Notes: generated by a model from the sequence alone, not told the origin. 64,000 bases of DNA from Archangium sp. (GCA_022843845.1 JALHMW010000004.1:124001-188000); one strand, 5' to 3'. Positions 46,608 through 56,356 are shown, numbered from the stretch's first letter. Numbers and translations are program-made.

Positions 46608-48596
46608 ATGCTGACCTTCGTCGTCCTCCTGGCGCTCGCCGCCCCTGACGTGCCGATGCCGCCGCCTCCGCCGGGCATGCAGGTGCTCGCTCAGGCTGAC
46701 TTGATTGGCGTCGCGCCGGGTGACGCAGGGGTCGCCCTCGCCGTCGAGGCGCCGCCGCCCGCTCCGCCCAGCCGGAAGAGGCCTGACGAAGACAGCGAAG
46801 AGGACCCCGAGGCCGAGCTCGACGCGATGAAGGCGCTCGAAGAAGAGACCTTCGACGTCACCTCGACGAACGCGGCGAGCCAGCTGCGCTCGACCGTGCA
46901 GCAGCTGGGCAATGGCTCCCTGCTCCGCGACCGCCTCGATCACGCGCTCGACCAGGCCGAGTGGAGCGGCTCTGAGCTGCCGTTCGAGCTGGCCGTGGTC
47001 GGCGACGTGTCGACCTTCGACGTCTCGCTGGTCCGCGACCGCTACGACATCCCCGTCGAGATGCACCCGCTGGTGGCCCAGTACATCCGCTTCTTCCAGG
47101 GCGGCGGGCGCCGCTGGTTCAGGCGGTGGATGAGCCGCAGCCACCGCTACATCCCGCTCATGCAGCCCATCCTCGAGTCGAAGGGCCTGCCGCGCGACAC
47201 CGTCTACCTCGCGATGATCGAGAGCGGCTTCAACACCCAGGCGAAGTCGTGGGCGAAGGCCGTCGGGCCGTGGCAGTTCATTCCCGGCACCGCGAAGATG
47301 TTCCACCTGAAGGACGACTTCTGGGTCGACGAGCGCCGCGACCCCATCAAGGCTACCCACGCCGCGGCTGATTATCTGTCGCTGCTGCACTCGACGCTGG
47401 GCCACTGGTACCTCGCGTGGGCCGGGTACAACACCGGCGGCGGCCGGGTGCGCCGCATGATCGAGAGCTCGGGCACCCGCGACTTCTGGGAGCTCTCGGA
47501 GCTCAAGCGCGGCTTCGCGAAGGAGACCAAGCACTACGTGCCCAAGCTCATCGCCTGCGCGCTGGTCGCCCGGCACCCCGAGGCGTTCGGCTTCTCGAAC
47601 GAAGAGTTCGACCCAGAAGGCCCGTTCGAGTTCGACGAGGTGCCGCTGACCGACTCGGTCGATCTCGAGGTGCTCGCGACGAGCGCTGGCGTCAGCATCG
47701 ATGACCTGCGTGAGCTGAACCCCGAGCTCAAGCGGTGGTCCACGCCGCCCTCGACGCCCGAGCGCCCGTACGTGCTGCGCATTCCGAAAGGCCGCAAGGC
47801 GAGCTTCGACGAGGCGTTCGTGAAGTACGCGCCCCAGGAGCGGCTGCACTTCAAGATTCACCGCGTGGCGAAGGGCGACACGTTGTCGAAGATCGCCGTC
47901 ACCTACCACTCAGCGCAGGAGGCGATTCTGCGCATGAACGGGCTGACCAGCGCGCGCGCGCTTCGCCTCGGGACCGACCTCGTCGTTCCAGTGCCGAGCG
48001 CTGCAGCGATGAAGGCCGGCACGTCGGACACGGCGCTCGAGCGGCAGGTCGTTCGTGCACGGCGGAGCGGACTGTCGGCGGCCCGGCCGCAAGACGAGAT
48101 CCCCGCGGGCACCCAGGAAGGCTCCGGCAGGACGATGACGTCCGGGACCGTCAAGGTCGAGACCGTCGGCGGGAAGACGAAGGTGACGTACGGCGTCGCA
48201 CGCGGAGACTCGTTGTGGACGATCGCCCGTCGCTTCGACATTCGCGTCGCCGAGCTCAAGACGTGGAACGAGGTGCTCACCAGCAACAAGCTCAAGGTGG
48301 GCCTCGCGTTGGTGGTGTGGCCGGGCCCGAAGGCCGACCTGTCGGCACCGAGCGCCGCACCGGCTGTGGCCAACGCTGCTGTCGTCGCGAACGCGCCTGT
48401 CGCCGCGCCGAAGGCCGAGCCGAAGCCGAACGCTCCGCCAGCGCCGAAAGGCGCGAAGCACACCGTCGAGTCGGGTGAGTCGCTCTGGTCGATCGCCCAG
48501 AAGTACGGCGCCTCGGTGACCGACTTGAAGAGCTGGAACAACCTCGGCACCAGCAAGCTGCAACGCGGTCAGGTGCTGGTCGTCGCAGCGCCCTGA
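46608..48596 (+). CDS. MltD-like lytic transglycosylase with three LysM domains
   Basis: 662 aa. Short signal, a Pro-rich start, an SLT (family 1) domain (about 155-330) with catalytic Glu near 205 in AMIESGFNTQAKSW, plus GPWQFIPGTAKMF and WYLAWAGYNTGGGRVR. Three LysM modules follow, near 425-470 (VAKGDTLSKIAVTYHS), 530-575 (VARGDSLWTIARRFDI) and 617-660 (VESGESLWSIAQKYGA). It cleaves glycan strands with formation of 1,6-anhydro-muropeptides and is anchored to peptidoglycan by LysM. Two LysM are usual in E. coli MltD; three here. Confidence 0.95.
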   Translation: MLTFVVLLALAAPDVPMPPPPPGMQVLAQADLIGVAPGDAGVALAVEAPPPAPPSRKRPDEDSEEDPEAELDAMKALEEETFDVTSTNAASQLRSTVQQLGNGSLLRDRLDHALDQAEWSGSELPFELAVVGDVSTFDVSLVRDRYDIPVEMHPLVAQYIRFFQGGGRRWFRRWMSRSHRYIPLMQPILESKGLPRDTVYLAMIESGFNTQAKSWAKAVGPWQFIPGTAKMFHLKDDFWVDERRDPIKATHAAADYLSLLHSTLGHWYLAWAGYNTGGGRVRRMIESSGTRDFWELSELKRGFAKETKHYVPKLIACALVARHPEAFGFSNEEFDPEGPFEFDEVPLTDSVDLEVLATSAGVSIDDLRELNPELKRWSTPPSTPERPYVLRIPKGRKASFDEAFVKYAPQERLHFKIHRVAKGDTLSKIAVTYHSAQEAILRMNGLTSARALRLGTDLVVPVPSAAAMKAGTSDTALERQVVRARRSGLSAARPQDEIPAGTQEGSGRTMTSGTVKVETVGGKTKVTYGVARGDSLWTIARRFDIRVAELKTWNEVLTSNKLKVGLALVVWPGPKADLSAPSAAPAVANAAVVANAPVAAPKAEPKPNAPPAPKGAKHTVESGESLWSIAQKYGASVTDLKSWNNLGTSKLQRGQVLVVAAP

Positions 48597-48606
48597 CGCG
48601 CCTGCC

Positions 48607-48984
48607 TCACCGCGCCTCGCGCACTTCGACGCCGAACGGCATCAGCGCCAGCATCGCCAGCTTCACGTGCTGAATCGCGAACGGAATGCCGATGATGGTC
48701 ACGGCGAGGCCGAGCGCGAGCGTCAGGTGCGTGATGCAGATCCAGATGCCGGCGAGCACCAGCCAGATGACGTTGAACGCCAGGTTCGTCACGCCGCGAG
48801 GCCGGGCATCGTTGAAGTCCTTGCCGAACGGAAACAGCGCGAGGCCAGCGAGCTTGAAGCACTGCACGCCGAACGGAATGCCGACGATGGTGATGCACAG
48901 CACCAGCCCCGCCAGCACGTATTCGATCGCCGTCACCAGGCCGCCACCGAGCAGGGCCCACAGCAGGTTGAGGAGCGTGCGCAT
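48607..48984 (-). CDS. yccF: YccF domain inner-membrane protein
   Basis: 125 aa with two tandem YccF modules: 'LLNLLWALLGGGLVTAIEYV' and 'NLAFNVIWLVLAGIWICITH', each ending in IGIPFGVQCFKLA / IGIPFAIQHVKLA. Four TM helices in total. Family function is unknown. ATG 48984 is preceded by no ribosome site; a TACCTT box ends five bases upstream. Confidence 0.93.
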   Translation of the reverse strand: MRTLLNLLWALLGGGLVTAIEYVLAGLVLCITIVGIPFGVQCFKLAGLALFPFGKDFNDARPRGVTNLAFNVIWLVLAGIWICITHLTLALGLAVTIIGIPFAIQHVKLAMLALMPFGVEVREAR

Positions 48985-48989
48985 GCTGG

Positions 48990-49020
48990 AAGGTACGCGC
49001 CGCTGGCGGCCTCATTGCAA
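48990..49020 (-). promoter_or_regulatory. Putative promoter TTGCAA-N19-TACCTT of yccF
   Basis: Minus-strand TTGCAA (49020-49015) and TACCTT (48995-48990) are 19 bases apart. TACCTT ends five bases before ATG 48984, predicting a leaderless or near-leaderless mRNA. Confidence 0.28.
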
Positions 49021-49024
49021 GCCC

Positions 49025-49053
49025 GGAACTTCCGTTCCCCTGTGGGCGTCTGG
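49025..49053 (+). promoter_or_regulatory. Candidate ECF (sigma-E-like) promoter upstream of the macroglobulin operon
   Basis: GGAACTT (49025-49031) and TCTGG (49049-49053), 17 bases apart, resemble the envelope-stress sigma consensus GGAACTT-N16-TCTGA. The predicted start near 49059 gives a 35-base leader holding GAGGGG before ATG 49094. A vegetative-like TAGACT at 49061-49066 is an alternative. The first motif also forms GGAAC/GTTCC inverted arms. Confidence 0.33.
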
Positions 49054-49093
49054 CTGGGTCTAGACTGCCTCGTCTTTTCGAGGGGAACCCACC

Positions 49094-52000
49094 ATGAACT
49101 CTCACCTTCGCGGCGCGGTGCGCAAAGGCCCGCTCATCGCCGTTGCCGTCATCGGGCTCGTCCTGGCCTTCGCGGCCTCACGCACCTGCTTGTCGACCGG
49201 CTTCGCCCACGGGCTTTGGCTCGACGAGTGCCCCGACGGAGCGCTGCGACAGACGGTGCAGGTGACGTCGGGCTCGTTGATTCGTGGCGGCGAAGGTTCG
49301 GTCACCGTGAGCGTCTCCGCCGCGTACACCACTGGCCCTTCGGACAGGCAGCAGTCGGCGCCGCTCTCGCGCTTCACGCCGCGCCTCTCGCTCGTCGGCC
49401 CGACCGGAGAGCAACCGCTGACGCCGAAGGAGGGGTGGAAGGACTCGGGCTCGAGCAAGTGGGCCACCATCACGCTCCCGACGGTGAATGACGGCGACTA
49501 CCTGCTGCGCGCCACGGTGACGTCGTCGATTGGAGAGACCTCGATCGACGCCGCGCTCCCGCTCTATGCGCCGGCACGTCTCCACGTGTTGACGGACCGC
49601 CCGTTGTTCGAGCCCGGCAACACCGTTCAGTTTCGTGCGCTCGTCCTGCACGGCGGCACGCTCGCGCCGCTCGATGGCCGGCCCGGCACGTGGCGCGTGA
49701 CGGACCCGAATGGAGAGGTGTTGCTCGAAGAGAAGGCGCCCGCCGGTGAGTGGGGCGTGGTGCGCGGCAGCTTCCCGCTGGATTCGCAGGCCCAGAGCGG
49801 AACCTGGCAGGTGAGCTGGAGCAGCGGCCCCGCGTCCGAGTCACGCTCGTTCACCGTCAAGCCCTTCACCCTGCCCCGCTTCCGCGTCGAGGCGTCGACC
49901 AGCAAGCCGTACTACCGGCGCGGTGAACGCCCCGAGCTGCGCGGCGAGGTGAAGTACAGCTCTGGCGCGCCGGTCGCGAAGGCGAAGCTCGAGCTCACCT
50001 GGAACACCAGCGGAGCCTGGCCACCGCCGACCTCGTGGGTCGATCGCTCCGCGCTCCCGAAGCAGGCGGAGACGAACGCCTCAGGCTCGTTCTCGATCGA
50101 TCTCCCCGTGGTCCCCGACGATCTGCAGGGTGAGGCGCACCTCTCGGCGTCGATCTCGGCCATCGATCCCTCCGGCGATCGCGTCGAGGGCTCGGCTGAC
50201 GTCATGCTCACCGAAGACGCCATCAGCGTCAGCGCCGTGAGCGAGCTGCGTGACGGACTCGTCGAGGGGTTCAACAACCGGCTCTACCTACGCGCCACCA
50301 CCGCCGACGGGCGCGTGCTGTCGAACGTCGACCTGCTCGTGAAGCGCCTCTGGGAGCCGACGGACAAGGGCGTCGTCGCGGTCTCGGACGAAGACGGCGT
50401 GGCCAGCCTGCAGCTCGATCCCGGGCCTGCGGTGAACGTGGTGATCCCCGCGCTCCCGTTCAGGCCGCCGCCCAAAGCCGACCCGGTGACGCGCGGCGAT
50501 CTGCAGGATCGTCTCGCCGAAGACGAGGTGAGCCTCGCCGATCGGTTGACGTTCGATCGCGCCGAGACGGCGCTCGCCACCTGCACCCGCTACGTCGGTG
50601 ACGAGGGCGGCGGCGTCAGCTTCGGCCTTCACGTGCGCAGCAGTGGCGCGATCGCCGGCATCGCCGGCTCCACGTCGCGACTGAGCCGCTGTGTCGAGAA
50701 GGTGTTGCAGGGCCTGAAGTTCAGCGCGGGCAACGAGCGGCTGTTCAGCGTGTCGTTTCAGTTCAACGACGAAGACCTCCCGCGGCTGAACCCGTCGGCC
50801 GAGGGCGTGCCCAACACGCCGCCGTGGGTCGAGCAGGCCCTCTCGGACGCGATGCTCGACGTGCGGGACTGTCTGCCGTCGACGGTGCAGTCGGGGCCAC
50901 TCCAGCGACGCGCGTTCTGGCAGTACACGCCCGGCGCGAAGGCGCTGAACCTGACGTGGACGCCTGAGAAGAACGGCGGGCGCGTCTCCGAAGCGGCCAT
51001 CGGCTGCATCACGTCACGGCTCTCGAAGCTCACCCTCGAGCGCCCCGCGCGACCAGGCGAAGACGAAGACTTCGACGCGAACGACACGGCGGCCGTTGGC
51101 TTCGTGACCTTCGATGTCGACGCACCCGAGAAGTACGAATCGGAGCGCCCTCAGGAGACGATCATGGAGGGCTACGAGTTCTCGGTCACCGCGAAGAGCG
51201 GCGGCGAGATGCTCGGCACCACGAAGCTGCGGCTGCGGCCCGGGCAGATCCCCAACATTCGCCTCCGCGCGTCGAGCCAGCTGCTCACGGCGGGAGAGAC
51301 GGTCACCGTGCAGCTGCTGCGTGGGCCGAACTGGGCCGGCACGTTGCCCGAGAAGCTCTACCTGCGGCAGGGCGGGCGCTCGTGGGAGTCGAAATTCGAC
51401 GAGAAGGAGAAGACGGCGTCGTTCGAGCTGCCCACCGACGTCGAGGGCTGGTTCTCGGTGCAGTTCGAGAGCGCCGAGGTGTTCCTCTATTCCAAGCCGA
51501 AGGCGCAGCTCGGGGTGACGGTGAAGCCCGAGAAGGAACGCTACGCGCCGGGGCAGCTCGCCCGCCTCGACATCGAGACGCGCATCGGTGGAGTCGGAGG
51601 CGCTGCCGCGGTCGGCCTGTTCGGCGTCGACGACAGCCTGTCCCAGCTGGTGCCGCTACCAGGCTCCACCGAGCTCGACGGCCTGCGGCCCCGCGTCGCC
51701 AGCGAGTTCGCCTTCCCCGGCATCGACGCGCAGGCGCTCGCGCAGGGCCGGGTGCGTGGAAAGAACGCGCAGGCCGCGACGCTGCTGAAGGTCTCGAACC
51801 TGCCGCCGACGCCAGAGATCGACACGCCGGTCTCGGTGAGCGCGAACACCGTCATCGACCCGAACGAGGTGCTGGTCGATCGCTTCTACGTCGCGCTCTC
51901 GGAGCTCCACGTGCAGACGCGTGAGTGGGAAGGCAGCGCCGCCGCGACCGAGAAGATGACGCCGCGGGTGATGGCAAGCCTGTGGAAGAAGTCGCTCGAC

Positions 52001-52177
52001 TCGATGGAGAAGCGAAAGGAGTCGTCACTCGACTTCTGGGGCCGCCCCCTGCGCCTGCACCGCCTGCCGATGGACCTGCTGGCCCTGACCGAACCGCGTC
52101 AGGTCGTCGTCGATGGCACGCGCCTGCCTGAAGACTCCGAGAACTGGAACCTGTGGGTCGCGAAGGAGAAGCCATGA
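49094..52177 (+). CDS. Alpha-2-macroglobulin-like protein, N-terminal half
   Basis: 1027 aa, inner-membrane anchored (TM about 13-31), rest periplasmic. MG-type beta-sandwich domains: MG2 near 155-250 ('HVLTDRPLFEPGNTVQFRAL', WRVTDPNGEVLLEEKAP) and MG3/4 following (FTLPRFRVEASTSKPYYRRG, FSIDLPVVPDDLQGEAHLSA). An inserted region (450-620) with several Cys and a TonB-like 'EQALSDAMLDVRDCLP' is unusual. A further MG-like part ends the protein. It should form a bait-region or scaffold complex with the next gene product. ATG 49094 has GAGGGG upstream. The stop overlaps the next ATG (ATGA at 52174). Confidence 0.88.
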   Translation: MNSHLRGAVRKGPLIAVAVIGLVLAFAASRTCLSTGFAHGLWLDECPDGALRQTVQVTSGSLIRGGEGSVTVSVSAAYTTGPSDRQQSAPLSRFTPRLSLVGPTGEQPLTPKEGWKDSGSSKWATITLPTVNDGDYLLRATVTSSIGETSIDAALPLYAPARLHVLTDRPLFEPGNTVQFRALVLHGGTLAPLDGRPGTWRVTDPNGEVLLEEKAPAGEWGVVRGSFPLDSQAQSGTWQVSWSSGPASESRSFTVKPFTLPRFRVEASTSKPYYRRGERPELRGEVKYSSGAPVAKAKLELTWNTSGAWPPPTSWVDRSALPKQAETNASGSFSIDLPVVPDDLQGEAHLSASISAIDPSGDRVEGSADVMLTEDAISVSAVSELRDGLVEGFNNRLYLRATTADGRVLSNVDLLVKRLWEPTDKGVVAVSDEDGVASLQLDPGPAVNVVIPALPFRPPPKADPVTRGDLQDRLAEDEVSLADRLTFDRAETALATCTRYVGDEGGGVSFGLHVRSSGAIAGIAGSTSRLSRCVEKVLQGLKFSAGNERLFSVSFQFNDEDLPRLNPSAEGVPNTPPWVEQALSDAMLDVRDCLPSTVQSGPLQRRAFWQYTPGAKALNLTWTPEKNGGRVSEAAIGCITSRLSKLTLERPARPGEDEDFDANDTAAVGFVTFDVDAPEKYESERPQETIMEGYEFSVTAKSGGEMLGTTKLRLRPGQIPNIRLRASSQLLTAGETVTVQLLRGPNWAGTLPEKLYLRQGGRSWESKFDEKEKTASFELPTDVEGWFSVQFESAEVFLYSKPKAQLGVTVKPEKERYAPGQLARLDIETRIGGVGGAAAVGLFGVDDSLSQLVPLPGSTELDGLRPRVASEFAFPGIDAQALAQGRVRGKNAQAATLLKVSNLPPTPEIDTPVSVSANTVIDPNEVLVDRFYVALSELHVQTREWEGSAAATEKMTPRVMASLWKKSLDSMEKRKESSLDFWGRPLRLHRLPMDLLALTEPRQVVVDGTRLPEDSENWNLWVAKEKP

Positions 52178-54606
52178 AGAAGATCCTGGTGCTGCTGGCG
52201 ACGGGCTTCGCGATTCTCGTGCTGTTCTTCCTGGCCGCCTCGGGCGACCACGTCAGGCGCCAGTTCGGGGCCAGCGCCGACGCGCTCGCCGGGTCGGCAC
52301 CGTCGTACGCCCGGGAAGAGGGCCGAATGGGCTACGGCGCGAAGAACGAGATGATGAAGGACATGAAAGAAGCCGAAGCGCAGCCGATGGAGGTCGCGGC
52401 CGCGCCGTCACCGCCACCTCCGCCTGGTATCGGCCTCGGCCTCGGAACACTGGGACGTGGGCGAGGTGGTGGCGGCACGGGCTCCGGCATGGCCTCTGGC
52501 TCGAGCATCATGGCGAAGAAGGCTGCGCCGATGAAGATGAAGGTCCTGGACCCGTCGCGCTCCATGCTCGAGTCCGACAAGTCCGATGACGGGGAGGGCG
52601 GCGCGCCGGCGCCGACGCGCGCATGGTTCCCCGAGACGTTCCTCTTCGAGCCGCTCGTCACCACCGACGCCACCGGCCACGCGACGGTGCCGGTGAAGGT
52701 GCCCGATCGCCTCACCACGTGGCGGGTGCTCGCGCTCGCGCACTCCCGACAGGGCGGCCAGGCCGGCGCGACGACGAGCTTCCTCGGCACCCTCCCAACG
52801 TACGTCGAGCCGGTCGTCCCTCCGATGCTCTACGCGGGCGACAAGGTCACGCTCCCGATTCAGGTGGTCAACACCACCGAGCGCGACGTCAGCAGCGCGC
52901 TCACGCTCGAGTCGACGGGAGTGCTGAGCTCGGCTGGCGGCACGGTGCGCGTCGCAGCCGGCAGCAACGTCGTGCAGAACGTCTCGCTCACCGCGCCCCG
53001 GCCCGGGCCGCTGATGCTCAAGGCGACGCTCGGCACCACCGACGCCGTGGAGCGCGTCATCGACGTGAAGCCTGCGGGCCAACGAGAGAACGTCACGCAC
53101 GGCGGCACGCTCGCGGCCCAACGCACCTTCGCGCTCAGCGGACCGCTCAACGCGCTCCCGTCGAGTGAGTCGGTCGTGCTGCGCGTGTTCCCCGGTGCGC
53201 TCGGGCTCGTCCGCTCCGAGCTCTCCGCAGCGCCCGGCCGTGGCGGGGTGGCGGAAGACGCCTACCTGCTCCAGCTGCTGGGGAGCGCGCCGGCCCTGCT
53301 CCGCTCGCTCGGTGAGGAGCCGAACCTGCCGGTGATTCGAGACCTCTCGGTGCTCGCCACCCAGCGCGTGATGCGGCACTCGCGCTCGCCGTCGGTCGAC
53401 TCCGCAACGTTGCTCGCCGAAGCCGCGCTCACACACCCCGAGAACCCGGTGCTCGCGCGACTTGGCGAACGGCTCGCCGCGCAGGTCGCGCAGGCGCAGC
53501 GCCCCGACGGCACGTGCCAGGGCGCCGATGGATGGACGCTCCAGCGCTTGCTCGTGACGACTGGCGATTGTGTTCGCGCCGTGAAGGCCTCGCAGGCAAG
53601 CCCACGCGCGAAGCAGCGCTTCACTGCGGTGTCGATCAAGGCGGCAGGTGCGTACGAGCGCAACCTGGGCCGCATCAACGATCCCTACACCGCCGCTGCG
53701 GCGCTGGCCTCGGGCGCCGTGACCGGGACGGTGGCCGAGAAGCTCAAGGCCACCGTGCTCGCTGGCATCACCTCGAACGCCGAAGGAGCCGTGCTGTCGG
53801 TGCCCGCCGGCGTCGTGCGCGCCGATGGACTCGTGCCGTCTCCGATCGAAGCGACGGCGCTGGCCGTGCTTGCGCTCGACGGCGACGCGAAGGCGCCGCT
53901 GGCCGATCTCGGCACCACGCTGCTCGGCGCGTACGATCCCTTCACGGGCTGGGGCGATGGCCGCACCAACCTGCTCGCCCTGCGCGCCATCACCACACTC
54001 TTCAAGGAGAAGGTGCCGGCGGGCGTGAAGATCACGCTCGAGCGCGACGGGAAAGCGATGGCGAGCGGAGAGCTGACGCCCGAGACGCTCAAGAGCGTGC
54101 TGGTGCTCGAAGCCGACGCGACGGGCTCTTCGGGTGAACACTCGTGGAGCGTGAAGGCCGAGCCTGCCGTTCCCGGCCTCGGCTACACCCTGGGCCTCTC
54201 AGCCTACGTACCGTGGAAGGAGTCGAAGCTGGCCGGCCTCGAGCTCGAGACGACCCTGCCGCCGTCGCTGAAGGTCGGCCAGGCCGTCGAAGTGTCGATG
54301 ACGGCGGCGTACCCGGGCGGAACGGCGATGAAGCTGCGGTTTGGGCTCCCTGCGGGCGTGCAGCACGACACGCCGTCGCTCGACGCGCTCGTCTCGGCCA
54401 ACACCATCACGCGCTACGAGACCGAAGACGGCGCCATCACGCTGCACCTGCCGCAGGTGGCGAACGGCGACACCTGGGAGGGCAAGCTCAAGGTGATCCC
54501 CACGCTCGGCGGCACGCTGCAGGCCCAGCCCACGACGCTGTCGGTCGAGTACCGGGCCGATCGCGCGAAGACGTTCGTGCCGAAGGCGTGGGTCATCACG
54601 AACTGA
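52174..54606 (+). CDS. Alpha-2-macroglobulin-like protein, C-terminal half without thioester
   Basis: 810 aa. N-terminal TM (4-24), a Gly/Pro/Met-rich flexible region (30-145), then the 'alpha-2-macroglobulin' domain (RAWFPETFLFEPLVTTD, VPDRLTTWRVLALAHS), MG-like domain and a helical thioester-like domain (about 350-600). The place where the Cys-Gln thioester (PxGCxEQ) should stand reads APGRGGVAEDAYLLQL, so no covalent trap can form. A final receptor-type beta domain completes the protein. ATG 52174 is coupled to the N-terminal gene, so the halves are made in equal amounts. Confidence 0.9.
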   Translation: MKKILVLLATGFAILVLFFLAASGDHVRRQFGASADALAGSAPSYAREEGRMGYGAKNEMMKDMKEAEAQPMEVAAAPSPPPPPGIGLGLGTLGRGRGGGGTGSGMASGSSIMAKKAAPMKMKVLDPSRSMLESDKSDDGEGGAPAPTRAWFPETFLFEPLVTTDATGHATVPVKVPDRLTTWRVLALAHSRQGGQAGATTSFLGTLPTYVEPVVPPMLYAGDKVTLPIQVVNTTERDVSSALTLESTGVLSSAGGTVRVAAGSNVVQNVSLTAPRPGPLMLKATLGTTDAVERVIDVKPAGQRENVTHGGTLAAQRTFALSGPLNALPSSESVVLRVFPGALGLVRSELSAAPGRGGVAEDAYLLQLLGSAPALLRSLGEEPNLPVIRDLSVLATQRVMRHSRSPSVDSATLLAEAALTHPENPVLARLGERLAAQVAQAQRPDGTCQGADGWTLQRLLVTTGDCVRAVKASQASPRAKQRFTAVSIKAAGAYERNLGRINDPYTAAAALASGAVTGTVAEKLKATVLAGITSNAEGAVLSVPAGVVRADGLVPSPIEATALAVLALDGDAKAPLADLGTTLLGAYDPFTGWGDGRTNLLALRAITTLFKEKVPAGVKITLERDGKAMASGELTPETLKSVLVLEADATGSSGEHSWSVKAEPAVPGLGYTLGLSAYVPWKESKLAGLELETTLPPSLKVGQAVEVSMTAAYPGGTAMKLRFGLPAGVQHDTPSLDALVSANTITRYETEDGAITLHLPQVANGDTWEGKLKVIPTLGGTLQAQPTTLSVEYRADRAKTFVPKAWVITN

Positions 54607-54613
54607 CGGTTCT

Positions 54614-56356
54614 TCAGCGCTCCTCGAGCAGCACCTTCAGCTCACGAATGCGACGAGTCACCTCGTCGCGGCCGAGCTTCTGGAACAACTCCGGCAGCAG
54701 CTCGCGGCTGGTGCACTCCTGCACGGCCACCAGGTTCTGCAGCTCGATCTCCAGCGGGTAGCTGGGCGGCACGAAGTCCTTCACCACCGCCTCGACGTCG
54801 GCCGGCGTCACCTGCTCGCGCCCGTCGATCGCCGCCTTGAACTTCGCGCGAATTAGCATCGCCTCGATGTCAGCGCCAGAGAACGGGTGGCCGTTGGTCA
54901 GCTTCGAGAAGTCGGGGACCTCGACCTTCACCTTCGTCTTCTTCTGCATCGCGACGAACAGCTCTTCCCGTTCGCCATCGGTCTGCGGGTAGAACAGCGC
55001 GAGGTGCTCTTCGGCGCGGCCCTGACGCTTCAAGTCGATGGGCAGCAGATCGGGCCGACACGTCAGCAGGAACCAGACGATCTTCCCGCGGAACTCGGTG
55101 TTGCCCATGAAGCTGGCGATGGAGCCGAAGATGCGGCTCGAGGTGCCCGAGTCTCCACCCGCGTCACGATCGCCCAGGAACGCGTCGGCCTCGTCGATCA
55201 TCACCGCGACCGGCCACAGCGCCTTGAGCAGGTTGAAGATCTTCTCGAGGTTCGACTCGGTCACGCCCTGCCACTGGCTGCGGAAGTTGAGGAACTTCAC
55301 GCACGGAATGCCGATCTCTCCAGCGAAACACGTGACGAGGAACGTCTTGCCCGTGCCGACCGGCCCCGACACGAGGTAGCCCATCGGCATCACCTCGATG
55401 CGGCCCTTCTTCAGCATCGAGGCCGCGTCGCGGAGCATCTTCTTCGCCTTCGCGTGCCCCGCCACCACGTCGAGCGTCCACGCGGGCTCGATGAACTCGA
55501 GCAGGCCGTGACACTCGGCCTGAATGATCTCCTTCTTCTTGTCCTTGAGGATGTCGGGGGTGATCTTGTGGCCCGACTCCATCGCCTCGGTCAGCAGGCG
55601 ATCGAGGTTGATGCGCGAGAGGCCGGCCGTCATCTTCGCGAGGGCCTGCACGCCGACGTCTGACACCGTCGAGAGCTTCTTGCCCTCGAGCTTCCACTTC
55701 ACGAAGTCGAGCCGCTCCTCTTCCGTAGGGAGCAGGATCTCGATGTTCGCGACGTACGGGTTGCGCGACAGGCGCGCCGAGATGTCGGCGAGGTTCTCGA
55801 CCACCAACACGATCGAGAGGTCACCCTGGAGGAACTGCGGGTCCTGCGACCACTTGATGAGCGTCGCCAGCGTGAAGCGGTCCTCCGACGACATCGAGCC
55901 CATGTCGCCAGCGGGCGCGATGGTCTCGGCGAAGTCGATCACCAGCGCCATCGACTTGCCGTCACTGACGCGCAGGCGCAGGTAGTTCTCGATGATCTGC
56001 AGCGCCCGGCCCGGATCGCGCGGCATCACGCGGGCGAAGTCGGTGCCGTACATCGCGTCGTAGGCCGCCATCGCGCGCGAGAAGTCCTGCTGGGTCTCGG
56101 GCGCCTGCGAACGAATGCCAGAGGAGCGATCGTAATAGATGACGTGATCGCGCCCCCCGAAGAGCTCGGTGCCGAGGAACGTCTTGAGGTTCGCGAACTC
56201 CTTCGTGCCGTCGTCTCTCGAGACCGGCTGCAGATCTCTCACCGCGCCGAACACGACGAACGTCGAGACGGTGCGCGTGTAGTACCGCTGGGCCAGCTTC
56301 TGCGCCCAGGGCGGCAGGTCGGCGAGCGGATCATCGGTCTTGCGGGTCTTGGCCAT
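54614..56356 (-). CDS. Ycf46-like tandem AAA+ ATPase
   Basis: 580 aa, cytoplasmic. The first ATPase domain (about 20-250) is degenerate (no Walker A; MALVIDFAETIAP as a Walker B remnant). The second (290-520) has Walker A GPVGTGKT (near 335), Walker B VAVMIDEADAFLGDRD, and the sensor/arginine region 'FLLTCRPDLLPIDLKRQGRA'. A helical C-terminus follows. The layout is that of Ycf46 (COG0464), whose bacterial role is unclear; it probably remodels a protein complex. AGGGAGA precedes ATG 56356. It lies downstream of the kinase gene on the same strand. Confidence 0.9.
   Translation of the reverse strand: MAKTRKTDDPLADLPPWAQKLAQRYYTRTVSTFVVFGAVRDLQPVSRDDGTKEFANLKTFLGTELFGGRDHVIYYDRSSGIRSQAPETQQDFSRAMAAYDAMYGTDFARVMPRDPGRALQIIENYLRLRVSDGKSMALVIDFAETIAPAGDMGSMSSEDRFTLATLIKWSQDPQFLQGDLSIVLVVENLADISARLSRNPYVANIEILLPTEEERLDFVKWKLEGKKLSTVSDVGVQALAKMTAGLSRINLDRLLTEAMESGHKITPDILKDKKKEIIQAECHGLLEFIEPAWTLDVVAGHAKAKKMLRDAASMLKKGRIEVMPMGYLVSGPVGTGKTFLVTCFAGEIGIPCVKFLNFRSQWQGVTESNLEKIFNLLKALWPVAVMIDEADAFLGDRDAGGDSGTSSRIFGSIASFMGNTEFRGKIVWFLLTCRPDLLPIDLKRQGRAEEHLALFYPQTDGEREELFVAMQKKTKVKVEVPDFSKLTNGHPFSGADIEAMLIRAKFKAAIDGREQVTPADVEAVVKDFVPPSYPLEIELQNLVAVQECTSRELLPELFQKLGRDEVTRRIRELKVLLEER

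Noticed and set aside
52174..52177. Possible frameshift splitting one macroglobulin gene
   Set aside because: The junction is a regular ATGA overlap and the second product has its own membrane anchor, so two genes are intended.
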